NCBI GenBank assembly: GCA_004322045.1
Contig: SCRN01000016.1
Span: forward strand, 1-64,000
Source: Paraburkholderia sp.
Lineage (GTDB): Bacteria > Pseudomonadota > Gammaproteobacteria > Burkholderiales > Burkholderiaceae
Length of the DNA stretch: 64,000 bases
Reading direction: 5' to 3'
Under the pieces are notes generated by a model that searched no databases, was not told the origin of the DNA, and saw only the letters and a list, made by a program, of their open reading frames with translations. How positions within the stretch are numbered: the first letter of the stretch is position 1; each line of letters begins with the position of its first letter. Below are positions 17,254 to 25,514 of this stretch, in pieces. The position numbers and the translations under genes are program-made.

Positions 17254-18306
17254 ATGAACGCACCCCTTCCATTGCCTGTCGTCGAACCGCTCGATCGTTC
17301 GTTGCGCGATGAACTCTCGCGCCTGATCGACGCCAAGACGAAACCGCAAGGCAGCCTCGGCATGCTTGAAGTGCTGGCGCGCCAAATCGGCATGATTCAG
17401 CGCAGCCTGCGTCCCACCATCGAGCGGCCCGCGATGATCGTGTTCGCCGGCGACCACGGCGTCGTGCAGGAAAGCGTGAGCCCGTACCCGCAAGCGGTGA
17501 CCGCGCAGATGGTCGCGAACTTCCTATCGGGGGGCGCCGCGATCAATGCGATCAGCGGCGTCTCGGGCCTGACGCTCGAAGTCGTCAATGCGGGCGTGGC
17601 GACCCCGCTCGCGCCGCTACCGGGGCTCGTCGACGTGCCGATCGCCGCGGGCACGCGCAACTTCGCGCGCGAGCATGCGATGACGCGCGACGAGGCCCGC
17701 GCCGCGCTGCGCGTTGGGGCCTCGCGAGTGCGCCATCACGCGGGGCTTGGCACGAATGTGATCGGCTTCGGCGAAATGGGGATCGGCAATTCGTCGTCGG
17801 CCGCGTGCCTCATGAGCCGTCTATGCGAAGTGCCGATCGACGATTGTGTGGGCCGCGGCACGGGGCTCGACAACGCGGGCCTCGCGCGCAAGCGCAATGT
17901 GCTGGCCTCCGCGCTGGCGCTGCACCGGGACGTGACGGAGCCGATCGATGTGCTGGCGACGTTCGGCGGCTTCGAAATCGCGATGATGGTGGGCGCGTAT
18001 TTGGCGGCGGCCGAGGCGAAGATGACGATCCTCGTCGATGGCTTCATTGCGACCGCGGCGCTCGTCGTGGCCGATGCGATCGCGCCCGCCGTGCGCGATT
18101 ATTGTGTGTTCGCCCATTTGTCGAACGAGGCCGGTCACCGGCGCATGCTCGACTACTTCGGGGCCAAACCGTTGCTCGCGCTCGACATGCGCCTCGGGGA
18201 GGGCACGGGGGCGGCGCTCGCGTTACCGGTGCTGCGCGCGGCGGTCGCGTTTTTGAACGAGATGGCGAGCTTCGAATCGGCCGGCGTGGCAGGGCGCGAG
18301 GCTTGA
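17254..18306 (+). CDS. cobT: Nicotinate-nucleotide--dimethylbenzimidazole phosphoribosyltransferase
   Basis: A 350-residue enzyme that makes alpha-ribazole phosphate from dimethylbenzimidazole and nicotinate mononucleotide, the lower-ligand activation step of cobalamin. Recognisable motifs are LTKPQGSLG-like KTKPQGSLGMLE, IVFAGDHGVVQESVS, FLSGGAAINAIS and GFGEMGIGNSSSAACL. The catalytic Glu lies in RLGEGTGAAL (Glu316, matching Glu317 of the Salmonella enzyme). The ATG at 17254 gives the family N-terminus; the frame is open to 17200. Its stop shares a base with the cobS start (TGATG), indicating coupling. Confidence 0.96.
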   Translation: MNAPLPLPVVEPLDRSLRDELSRLIDAKTKPQGSLGMLEVLARQIGMIQRSLRPTIERPAMIVFAGDHGVVQESVSPYPQAVTAQMVANFLSGGAAINAISGVSGLTLEVVNAGVATPLAPLPGLVDVPIAAGTRNFAREHAMTRDEARAALRVGASRVRHHAGLGTNVIGFGEMGIGNSSSAACLMSRLCEVPIDDCVGRGTGLDNAGLARKRNVLASALALHRDVTEPIDVLATFGGFEIAMMVGAYLAAAEAKMTILVDGFIATAALVVADAIAPAVRDYCVFAHLSNEAGHRRMLDYFGAKPLLALDMRLGEGTGAALALPVLRAAVAFLNEMASFESAGVAGREA

Positions 18307-19217
18307 TGACAGTCGAGCGCGGGCCGGACCGGGCGAGCGCCGGCCACGCGAGAGCCGACGTGGCTGATGTGGTCGACGTGGCTGACGTGGTTCAAGAGGG
18401 AGCCGATCCTGCGCCGCGTGGTCAGGCGGGCGCCGACACCGCAACGGTTGCGCGGCGGACCGGGTATCAGGCGCAGTGGCGATACCTCGTCGCCGCGCTC
18501 GGCTACTTCACGCGTGTGCCGATCCCGCATGCGATCGCATTGGATGCGCACGATCTTGCCGGCGCGTCGCGCTACTTTCCGCTGATTGGCGTGCTCGTCG
18601 GCGCAGTCGGCGCGCTCGTCTATCTCGTGGCTTTGTCTCTGTTTCCGGCGGGCGTTGCCGTGTTGCTGTCGATGGCCGCCACCTTGCTGCTGACGGGGGC
18701 GTTGCACGAAGACGGTTTGGCCGACTGCTGCGATGGTCTTGGCGGCGGCATGACCCGGGACGATGCACTGCGTATCATGCGCGACCCGCACTTGGGCGCA
18801 TTCGGCGCGATTGGGTTGATGCTCTCGCTCGCGCTCAAATGGCAGACATTGACGGCGCTGCCGGCGGCGACGGCGGCCTGGGCCATGGTGGGCGCGCACG
18901 CGGCTAGTCGCGCGCTCGCCATAACCTATCTGGCGACGCACGCTTACGCGCGCGAGCACGGTAAAGCCAAACGTGTCGCGCAGCCTATGTCGAAGCGCTC
19001 GCTCGCGGTGGCCTTGATGCTCGGCTTGCCTTGGCTATTCGTACCGGATTGGCGCGCCGGGGTGCTCGGCCTTGCGGTCATCGCTGCGCTGCGCCTCCTG
19101 CTCGGGCGTTACCTCGCTCGCCGGCTCGGCGGTTATACGGGCGACTGCCTGGGCTTTGCGCAGCAGGTGTTCGAGCTCGCGCTTTACCTGACCGTGCTTG
19201 CGTGGACCTCATTCTGA
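18306..19217 (+). CDS. cobS: Adenosylcobinamide-GDP ribazoletransferase
   Basis: A 303-residue membrane enzyme that joins adenosylcobinamide-GDP with alpha-ribazole to complete the nucleotide loop. The catalytic domain starts near residue 55 (YLVAALGYFTRVPIP). It carries the acidic motif TGALHEDGLADCCDGLGGG and several hydrophobic helices. Typical CobS proteins are about 250 residues, so this one has roughly 55 extra N-terminal residues. They are polar and Val/Asp-rich, and an 18-bp tandem duplication in the DNA encodes the VADVVDVADVV stretch. The ATG overlapping the cobT stop supports the long form. A shorter start is possible, but I see no ATG or GTG with a good ribosome site near residue 50. 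Confidence 0.93.
   Translation: MTVERGPDRASAGHARADVADVVDVADVVQEGADPAPRGQAGADTATVARRTGYQAQWRYLVAALGYFTRVPIPHAIALDAHDLAGASRYFPLIGVLVGAVGALVYLVALSLFPAGVAVLLSMAATLLLTGALHEDGLADCCDGLGGGMTRDDALRIMRDPHLGAFGAIGLMLSLALKWQTLTALPAATAAWAMVGAHAASRALAITYLATHAYAREHGKAKRVAQPMSKRSLAVALMLGLPWLFVPDWRAGVLGLAVIAALRLLLGRYLARRLGGYTGDCLGFAQQVFELALYLTVLAWTSF
18357..18392 (+). repeat. 18-bp tandem duplication inside the cobS 5' end
   Basis: Two adjacent 18-bp copies, GACGTGGCTGATGTGGTC (18357-18374) and GACGTGGCTGACGTGGTT (18375-18392), differ at two positions. They keep the reading frame and encode the VADVVDVADVV stretch of the CobS N-terminal extension. This may be a small replication-slippage expansion. Confidence 0.85.
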
Positions 19218-19804
19218 TCCGGCACCCCGCCCCGGCGATCGATGCCGCGCTCTGCTACGGCAGCACGGACGTGCCGTTGGCCGGCGATGCGCGGGATTCG
19301 GCGCTCGCGCTCGCCGCGCGGTTGCGCTCGCTCGGAGCGCCGTCGCCTCTGCATCTGGTGACGAGTCCGTTGCAGCGATGCGCCCATTTGGCCGGTGGGC
19401 TCGCCACGGAACTGGGCTGCACGGTGCGCGTCGACGCGCGCTTGCAGGAAATCGACTTCGGCGCGTGGGAGGGGCAGCACTGGGATTCGATCGATCGCGC
19501 TGCGCTCGATGCCTGGGCTGCGGATCTGCGCCACGCGCGGATGCATGGCGGCGAGAGCGTCGCGCAGTTCGAAGCGCGCGTCGGCGCATGGCTAGCGTGC
19601 TGGCGCGAGCCGACGGCGCCGCCGGTACCGCACGTGCATGCGGTGACGCATGCCGGCGTCATGCGAATGATTGCATCGCTTGGGCTCGACAAGCCTTTGG
19701 AGGAGACCTTGAAGTGGCCGCTCGACATGGCCGCTATTGTTTGGCTGCGCTATGAGGCGATGGACGGCGCGGGAAGCTGGCGGTTACTGCATTGGAACGC
19801 CTGA
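19202..19804 (+). CDS. cobC: Histidine phosphatase, probable alpha-ribazole phosphatase
   Basis: A 200-residue phosphoglycerate-mutase-like protein. It begins MDLILIRHPAPAI; the phosphate-accepting His is in RHP, where most family members have RHG. The second His is in VTHAGVMRMI and the acidic/Arg site in LQEIDFGAWEGQ, both typical of CobC. It would dephosphorylate alpha-ribazole phosphate or adenosylcobalamin phosphate. The GTG at 19202 overlaps the cobS end by 16 nt, giving a tight cobT-cobS-cobC series and a family-like N-terminus. The substrate is assigned from context; the fold alone covers many phosphatases. Confidence 0.88.
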   Translation: MDLILIRHPAPAIDAALCYGSTDVPLAGDARDSALALAARLRSLGAPSPLHLVTSPLQRCAHLAGGLATELGCTVRVDARLQEIDFGAWEGQHWDSIDRAALDAWAADLRHARMHGGESVAQFEARVGAWLACWREPTAPPVPHVHAVTHAGVMRMIASLGLDKPLEETLKWPLDMAAIVWLRYEAMDGAGSWRLLHWNA

Positions 19805-19831
19805 GCCGCTGCTCGCGTGTGATCGGCAAGC

Positions 19832-20893
19832 TCAGCGAATGCGGTCTGATCCGGGTGTTTCGCGCGGCCGCCGCGCTCGCGCCAAATCCAGATCGCGGCA
19901 CAGTTGCGCGGCGCCTTGCACGAGGCGCGGGCCGGGCCGGTTGATGAGGTCGCCGTCGAGCGCGAACAAGTTGCCGCGCGCGACGGCCGTCATGCGCGGC
20001 CATGCTCGCCACGCCGCTAGACCGTCCGGCAATGGCGCGCCGGCGGGAGTGGGGCCTTGGCCCGTCGTCACGATCGCTTCGGGATCGGCTGCGACGACGG
20101 CTTCGGTGGATACGGTGGGCACGAGCGGCGCGAGCTGGGCGAAGACGTTGCGACCCCCGCATAGCGCGATGATGTCGCTGACGACGTGCGTGCCGTTCAG
20201 CGTCATGAGCGGATCGTCCCACACCTCATAAAAGACGCTGACGGGCGCACGTTTGGCGTACCGCGCACGCAGCGCGGCGACGTTGGTGCGATACTCGGTC
20301 GCGGCAACATCGGCTTGCGAGGCGGTGCCGAGCAGCGTCCCGAGAGCGGTGAGGTCGGTTGCGACGTCGTCGATCTTGCGCGGCTCGCTGTGATAGAGCG
20401 CGATGCCTAGCGCGCGCAGCCGGTCCAGTTGTCGCTCGTCGTTGCCGTGGCGCCAGACGATCACGAGGTCGGGCCTGAGCGCGACGATGCGCTCGAGGTC
20501 AAGCGCGTTGTTATCGCCCACGCGCGGCAGCGTTTTTGCAGCGCCCGGGTAATCGCTGTAAGACACCGCGCCGACGAGTTTGGCGCCGCCGCCGGCCGCA
20601 TAGACGAGCTCGACGGCATGGGGCGACAAGGCGATGACGCGCCGCGCCGGCGCGGCGAGCGTGACGCGATCCCCGGCATCGTCGATGACGGAAATCGATG
20701 CGTAGGCGTGCTGGCAAACGCCCAGTGCGACGCCGAACGCGAGGGCAAGGCCGGCCGAGCGCCACGCCGCTCGCCTGTGCGTGGGCGAGCGAGCCTCGCG
20801 CGCGCTGCCGGTCGTGCCGATGCCCCCACCGGTCAGCCACTGCTGCACCGTGCAAGGGCCATGCTTGCCATGCGCCGCTGCCGGAGCCCTCAT
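19832..20893 (-). CDS. btuF: Cobalamin-binding periplasmic protein BtuF
   Basis: A 353-residue class III solute-binding protein of the type used by BtuCD. The mature domain starts near residue 66 (SISVIDDAGDRVTLAAPARRVIALSPHAVELVYAAGGG). It includes VGAVSYSDYPGAAKTLPRVGD, the usual start of a BtuF fold, and WDDPLMTLNGTHVVSDIIALCGGRNVFA. The ATG overlaps the cobU stop (ATGA at 20890-20893), so it is well placed. It nevertheless gives an unusually long leader: about 45 polar residues before the hydrophobic signal core (AWRSAGLALAFGVALGVCQHAYA). It is convergent with cobC, 27 nt away, and on the opposite strand from btuBCD. Confidence 0.9.
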   Translation of the reverse strand: MRAPAAAHGKHGPCTVQQWLTGGGIGTTGSAREARSPTHRRAAWRSAGLALAFGVALGVCQHAYASISVIDDAGDRVTLAAPARRVIALSPHAVELVYAAGGGAKLVGAVSYSDYPGAAKTLPRVGDNNALDLERIVALRPDLVIVWRHGNDERQLDRLRALGIALYHSEPRKIDDVATDLTALGTLLGTASQADVAATEYRTNVAALRARYAKRAPVSVFYEVWDDPLMTLNGTHVVSDIIALCGGRNVFAQLAPLVPTVSTEAVVAADPEAIVTTGQGPTPAGAPLPDGLAAWRAWPRMTAVARGNLFALDGDLINRPGPRLVQGAAQLCRDLDLARARRPRETPGSDRIR

Positions 20894-21450
20894 GGCGTCG
20901 AATCCCCTTTCACCGCCATCGGCAATCCCGCCACCATCAGCGTGACGTTGCGCGCGATGGCCGCGACGCGCTGATTGAGCCGTCCCAGTTCGTCGACGTA
21001 GCGCCGCGTCATGGCGCCGAGCGGCACGACGCCCATGCCGATCTCATTGCTGACGACGATGACCGGCCCGTGCGCATGCGCAAGCGCCGAGGCCAAGGCA
21101 TCGAGCTGCGCGCGGCAATCGTCGGGCGACAGGGCGAAGGCCTCGCCGCGCGCCGGGCAAATGAGGCCGACGAGCCATAGCGTCAGGCAGTCGACGAGAA
21201 TGCAGTGCTGGCCGTCGTCGGCCTCGTCGATCGCTGCCGCCAGATCGATGCCGGCTTGCACGACGCGCCAATGCGCCGGCCGCCGTGCGCGATGATGGGC
21301 GATGCGCGCGGCGAACTCGGCGTCGTCCGTCTCGCCAGCGGTGGCGATGTAAGTGACGGGCCGCGCGGTGGCGGCCGCCAGCCGCTCGGCATGACCGCTC
21401 TTGCCGGAGCGCGCGCCGCCGAGCACGAAGCTGAGATCGGGTGGGGTCAT
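20890..21450 (-). CDS. cobU: Adenosylcobinamide kinase / adenosylcobinamide-phosphate guanylyltransferase
   Basis: A 186-residue bifunctional enzyme that phosphorylates adenosylcobinamide and then transfers GMP, making the substrate of CobS. The P-loop GGARSGKS is at residues 11-18, VTYIATAGETDDAEFAARIAHH holds the nucleotide-binding His region, and VVSNEIGMGVVP is the third conserved block. It sits between the PaaI-type gene (3-nt gap) and btuF (4-nt overlap) on the minus strand. Together with cobT, cobS and cobC it provides the nucleotide-loop steps from cobinamide, apart from corrinoid adenosylation. Confidence 0.96.
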   Translation of the reverse strand: MTPPDLSFVLGGARSGKSGHAERLAAATARPVTYIATAGETDDAEFAARIAHHRARRPAHWRVVQAGIDLAAAIDEADDGQHCILVDCLTLWLVGLICPARGEAFALSPDDCRAQLDALASALAHAHGPVIVVSNEIGMGVVPLGAMTRRYVDELGRLNQRVAAIARNVTLMVAGLPMAVKGDSTP

Positions 21451-21453
21451 CGG

Positions 21454-21873
21454 CTAGAGCAAAATCATCTGCGTGCAGCGAAACAGCGCGATCGTGTGCC
21501 CATCGGGATCGAAAACGGACGCGTCCCACACATGCGTGCTGCGCCCCAGATGAACGGCGCTGGCCACCGCGCGCACGGTGCCCGCCCGGCAGGTGCCGAG
21601 GAAATTGCTTTTGAGCTCGATCGTCGTGAAGCCGCGCGCGTTGTCGGGCAGATGGGCCATGCAGGCATAGCCGCAGCAGGTATCGGCCAGCCCGATCACG
21701 GTCGCGGCGTGCAAGAAGCCGTTCGGCGCGAGCAGTTGCGGCCGCACGGCGAGCTTGCCCGTCAGCGTGCCTTGCGCGAGCGCGACGACGCGCACGCCGA
21801 GCAGCTCAGGCAGCGTCCCTTCCTGATGCTCGTGGATTGTTTCGATCGTGAAGTCGGGGCGTAGCGTCGACAT
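21454..21873 (-). CDS. PaaI-family hotdog thioesterase
   Basis: A 139-residue hotdog-fold protein: GTLPELLGVRVVALAQGTLTGKLAV, LLAPNGFLHAATVIGLADTCCGYA, TTIELKSNFLGTCRAG and HLGRSTHVWDASVFDPDG. Relatives hydrolyse acyl- or phenylacetyl-CoA thioesters. The ATG at 21873 follows a GAAGAGG site 9-10 nt upstream. It is the first gene of the minus-strand paaI-like, cobU, btuF series. No functional link to cobalamin is known to me, and the position may simply reflect operon packing. The acyl-CoA substrate is not predictable from the sequence. Confidence 0.85.
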   Translation of the reverse strand: MSTLRPDFTIETIHEHQEGTLPELLGVRVVALAQGTLTGKLAVRPQLLAPNGFLHAATVIGLADTCCGYACMAHLPDNARGFTTIELKSNFLGTCRAGTVRAVASAVHLGRSTHVWDASVFDPDGHTIALFRCTQMILL

Positions 21874-22038
21874 GAAAGAGCCTCTTCGAGATGGGGACGG
21901 TGACCGCATTTGCCGATATTATCGGGGCCTGCGATGCATTTCGATAGCGTAACGGGCCGCTTGCCTTGCCGGCGAGGCCGGCCTCGTGACGCAACCGGCT
22001 AACCGGTCGCGCTGGCGACCTTCTACTCGGGAGTGTTC

Positions 22039-22662
22039 ATGACGGTGATCGTGGTAGCGAACCCCAAGGGCGGCGTGGGCAAGAGCACGTTGTCGACGAA
22101 CTTGGCGGGCGCCTTTGCGGCGAACGGCGAATGGGTGGCGCTGGCCGACCTCGATCGGCAGCAGTCGTCGCTCGGGTGGCTCGCGCTGCGCCCGGAAGGC
22201 TTGCCCCCCATCGAAACGTGGCGTTTGGATCCGGACGCGCCGGCCAAGCCGCCCCGCGGGCTCGAGCGCGCGATCATCGACACGCCGGCCGGGTTGCACG
22301 GCAGCCGGCTTGCCGCCGCGCTCGAATTGGCCGACAAGGTGCTCGTGCCGCTGCAACCGTCGATGTTCGACATCCTCGCCACGCAGCATTTTCTAGAGCG
22401 GCTCGCCAAGGAAAAAGCGGTGCGCAAGGGCGACATCGAGGTGGGCGTGATCGGCATGCGCGTCGATGCACGCACGCGCTCGGCGGAGCAACTACATCGC
22501 TTCGTCGAAAGTCTCGACCTGCCCGTGCTCGGTTTTCTACGCGACACGCAAAACTACGTGCAGCTCGCCGCGCATGGCCTGACGCTGTGGGACGTGCCGC
22601 AAAGCCGTGTCGAGAAGGACTTGGAGCAGTGGGAGCCGATCACGGCGTGGGTTTCGAAGTAG
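22039..22662 (+). CDS. Orphan ParA/MinD-type ATPase
   Basis: A 207-residue P-loop ATPase with a deviant Walker A, NPKGGVGKSTLSTNLA, at the N-terminus. VALADLDRQQSS follows, then IIDTPAGLHGSRLAAALELADKVLVPLQPSMFDI. The ATG at 22039 is favoured by a GGGAG site; a GTG lies two codons upstream. It lacks the N-terminal helix-turn-helix of plasmid-type ParA and has no parB or parS-like partner in view. It resembles small stand-alone ParA proteins that position cellular cargo such as chemoreceptor clusters, carboxysomes or plasmids. The cargo cannot be named here. It is convergent with panD and divergent from the PaaI-type gene. Confidence 0.85.
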   Translation: MTVIVVANPKGGVGKSTLSTNLAGAFAANGEWVALADLDRQQSSLGWLALRPEGLPPIETWRLDPDAPAKPPRGLERAIIDTPAGLHGSRLAAALELADKVLVPLQPSMFDILATQHFLERLAKEKAVRKGDIEVGVIGMRVDARTRSAEQLHRFVESLDLPVLGFLRDTQNYVQLAAHGLTLWDVPQSRVEKDLEQWEPITAWVSK

Positions 22663-22697
22663 GAGCGTGCGCCGCGGCGGCCCCCGCCGGGACGCTC
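22663..22697. terminator. Hairpin between convergent parA-like gene and panD
   Basis: GAGCGT (22663-22668) pairs with ACGCTC (22692-22697), and within it CGGCGG (22675-22680) pairs with CCGCCG (22684-22689). The structure begins at the end of the parA-like stop codon and precedes the panD stop on the other strand. No U-tract is present. The terminator role is inferred from position. Confidence 0.4.
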
Positions 22698-22724
22698 GGC
22701 GCGACCGCCAGGCGCCCTCGCGCC

Positions 22725-23111
22725 TCAGCTCCAGCTTTGCACGGGCACGTGGGCGCGGCTGCCCTTGATCTTGTTCTGTTCGTCGACGAATACGAGCTTG
22801 GGCTCCCAGCCCGCCGCGAGTTCGGCCTCCTCGACCATCGCGAACGCCGCGATGATGACGAGATCGCCTAGCTGAGCGCGGCGCGCGGCCGAGCCGTTCA
22901 GCGAAATCATGCCGCTGCCGCGCTCGCCGCGAATGGCGTAGGTCGAGAAGCGCTCGCCATTGTTGACGTTCCAGATATCGATGCGCTCGTTTTCGACGAT
23001 GCCCGAGGCATCGAGCAGATCTTCGTCGATGGCGCACGAGCCTTCGTAATGAAGCTCGCAGTGCGTCACGACGGCGCGGTGGATCTTCGATTTAAGCATG
23101 TGTCGCTGCAT
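22725..23111 (-). CDS. panD: Aspartate 1-decarboxylase precursor
   Basis: A 128-residue pyruvoyl enzyme that makes beta-alanine for pantothenate. Self-cleavage occurs between Gly24 and Ser25 in YEGSCAID. Using the ATG at 23111 ([11 protein letters not shown]) puts these residues exactly at 24/25, as in E. coli, which fixes the start over the in-frame GTG at 23117. [21 protein letters not shown] and the [12 protein letters not shown] region are also family hallmarks. It follows panC by 50 nt on the same strand, so the two probably share a transcript. The window has no panB or panE. Confidence 0.96.
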   Translation of the reverse strand: MQRHMLKSKIHRAVVTHCELHYEGSCAIDEDLLDASGIVENERIDIWNVNNGERFSTYAIRGERGSGMISLNGSAARRAQLGDLVIIAAFAMVEEAELAAGWEPKLVFVDEQNKIKGSRAHVPVQSWS

Positions 23112-23161
23112 GATCACTTCCTTCGGACTTCAGACGATTCGGACGATTGCCGCGGGCAACG

Positions 23162-24118
<957 letters not shown>

Positions 24119-24979
24119 TTATGCGGGCAAATACGCGAGGCGCACGTAGATCGGTGCGAAAGGTTCGGGTTGGGTGATCTCGATCAGCGATTCGCGTGCG
24201 AGCTCGAGCATCGCGATGAAATTGACGACGACGACCGGCACGCCGCGCGTCACGTCGAACAAATCGGAGAACTCGACGAAGCGCGCATTCTGCAAGCGCC
24301 GCAAAATCAGGCTCATATGCTCGCGCACCGAAAGCTCCTCGCGCGAGATCTTGTGATGCTGCACGAGCTTGGCTCGCTTGAGCACATCCGCCCAGGCGGC
24401 GCGCAGATCGTCGATGCCGACGTCGGGAAACCGCGGCGCCATGCTCTGCTCGATGTACACCTCGGCGCGCAGGAAGTCGCGCCCGAGCTGCGGCAACTGA
24501 TCGAGCTGCTGCGCCGCAAGCTTCATGCGCTCGTACTCGAGCAGGCGCCGCACCAGCTCGGCGCGCGGATCTTCGGCTTCCTCGCCCGTATCGGCTTTTT
24601 TCACCGGCAGCAACATGCGCGACTTGATCTCGATCAGCATCGCGGCCATCAGCAAGTACTCGGAAGCGAGTTCGAGATTGGTCTTGCGCAACTGCTCGAC
24701 GTAGCCGAGGTACTGCGCCGTCACATCCGCCATCGGGATGTCGAGCACGTTGAAGTTCTGCTTGCGGATCAAGTAAAGCAACAGATCCAGCGGGCCTTCG
24801 AAGGTCTCGAGAAAAACCTCGAGCGCATCGGGGGGAATGTACAGATCCTGCGGCAGCTTGAACAGCGGCTCGCCGTACAGGCGCGCAAAGGCGATGCCGT
24901 CGACGATGTCGGGCGTCGTGTCGGTCGCGGGCGCGGTCAGCGCCGAATCCCCGCGCTGCCCTTCGTCGGCGGCGTTCAC
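24119..24979 (-). CDS. scpA: Segregation and condensation protein A
   Basis: A 286-residue kleisin subunit of the SMC-ScpAB condensin. The conserved block FEGPLDLLLYLIRKQNFNVLDIPMADVTAQYL is near residues 60-91, with EYLLMAAMLIEIKSRMLLP following. The C-terminal winged-helix part has LSLILRRLQ-like HMSLILRRLQNARFVEFSDLF. The first 45 residues are a variable polar extension. It starts 2 nt after the DUF3460-like gene stop, implying coupling, and precedes panC-panD. No scpB is seen nearby. Confidence 0.93.
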   Translation of the reverse strand: MNAADEGQRGDSALTAPATDTTPDIVDGIAFARLYGEPLFKLPQDLYIPPDALEVFLETFEGPLDLLLYLIRKQNFNVLDIPMADVTAQYLGYVEQLRKTNLELASEYLLMAAMLIEIKSRMLLPVKKADTGEEAEDPRAELVRRLLEYERMKLAAQQLDQLPQLGRDFLRAEVYIEQSMAPRFPDVGIDDLRAAWADVLKRAKLVQHHKISREELSVREHMSLILRRLQNARFVEFSDLFDVTRGVPVVVVNFIAMLELARESLIEITQPEPFAPIYVRLAYLPA

Positions 24980-24981
24980 TA

Positions 24982-25170
24982 TCAGAAGTTCTGGTAGTAG
25001 ACGTACGGGTTTTGCTTCACGCGCGCCTGCTGTTGCGTGGCGCGCTCCTCGAGATCGATGGGCTGCTTATCCCACAAGAGCGAGCGGCCGCGGCGTTGCT
25101 CTTCTTCGAGCGTAGGCTTTTGCTGTTTGAGTTGATTGATGAACTGCGTGATGTCCGATTGGTACAACAT
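24982..25170 (-). CDS. Small DUF3460-like protein
   Basis: A 62-residue protein, MLYQSDITQFINQLKQQKP at the start, with a polar middle containing EEEQRRGRSLLWDK and an end QARVKQNPYVYYQNF. This length, the LLWDKQP block and the PYVYYQ tail match what I know as DUF3460, a betaproteobacterial family of unknown function. The ATG at 25170 is chosen because it starts the conserved region; a longer frame upstream is GC-rich shadow. It lies 2 nt before scpA, so it is probably made together with ScpA. It looks cytosolic, with no signal peptide. Physical association with condensin is only a guess from the coupling. Confidence 0.82.
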   Translation of the reverse strand: MLYQSDITQFINQLKQQKPTLEEEQRRGRSLLWDKQPIDLEERATQQQARVKQNPYVYYQNF

Positions 25171-25514
25171 GATTCGATCATCCTGAAAAAGGGGGCAAAT
25201 CGGCGGGGCGCCAACTCGAGCAAGGTGCGATTTTAGCGCATGCGGCTCGTGCGGAACACGGCGCGCGCTCGCGCGTCCAAAGCGGCGCGAGCGGTGCGGC
25301 TCGCGGTCCGAGGCGAGGCCGTTATGGTCAAATGATCGCTTTCGTCGGAGCGCTCGCTCGTTCGGCCCCGGCCGCGGAGGGTGCGGCATGGGCCATGACC
25401 CGTCCCATAGCGCGGGGCGAGCGCCTTCGGCTGTTCAACGTGGGGAGGTTCTATTTGCGGGAAGCCGTGATCGATACGTCGCGCACTAGGGCAAGGCCAT
25501 GCGCTGGGCGCGGC
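25171..25514. other. Intergenic region between DUF3460 gene and tamA
   Basis: This 344-bp divergent gap should contain the promoters of both transcripts. The tamA frame is open through part of it, with in-frame ATGs at 25332 and 25395, so the tamA start could be earlier than annotated. I see no RNA gene, repeat or clear -35/-10 pair. Confidence 0.5.
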
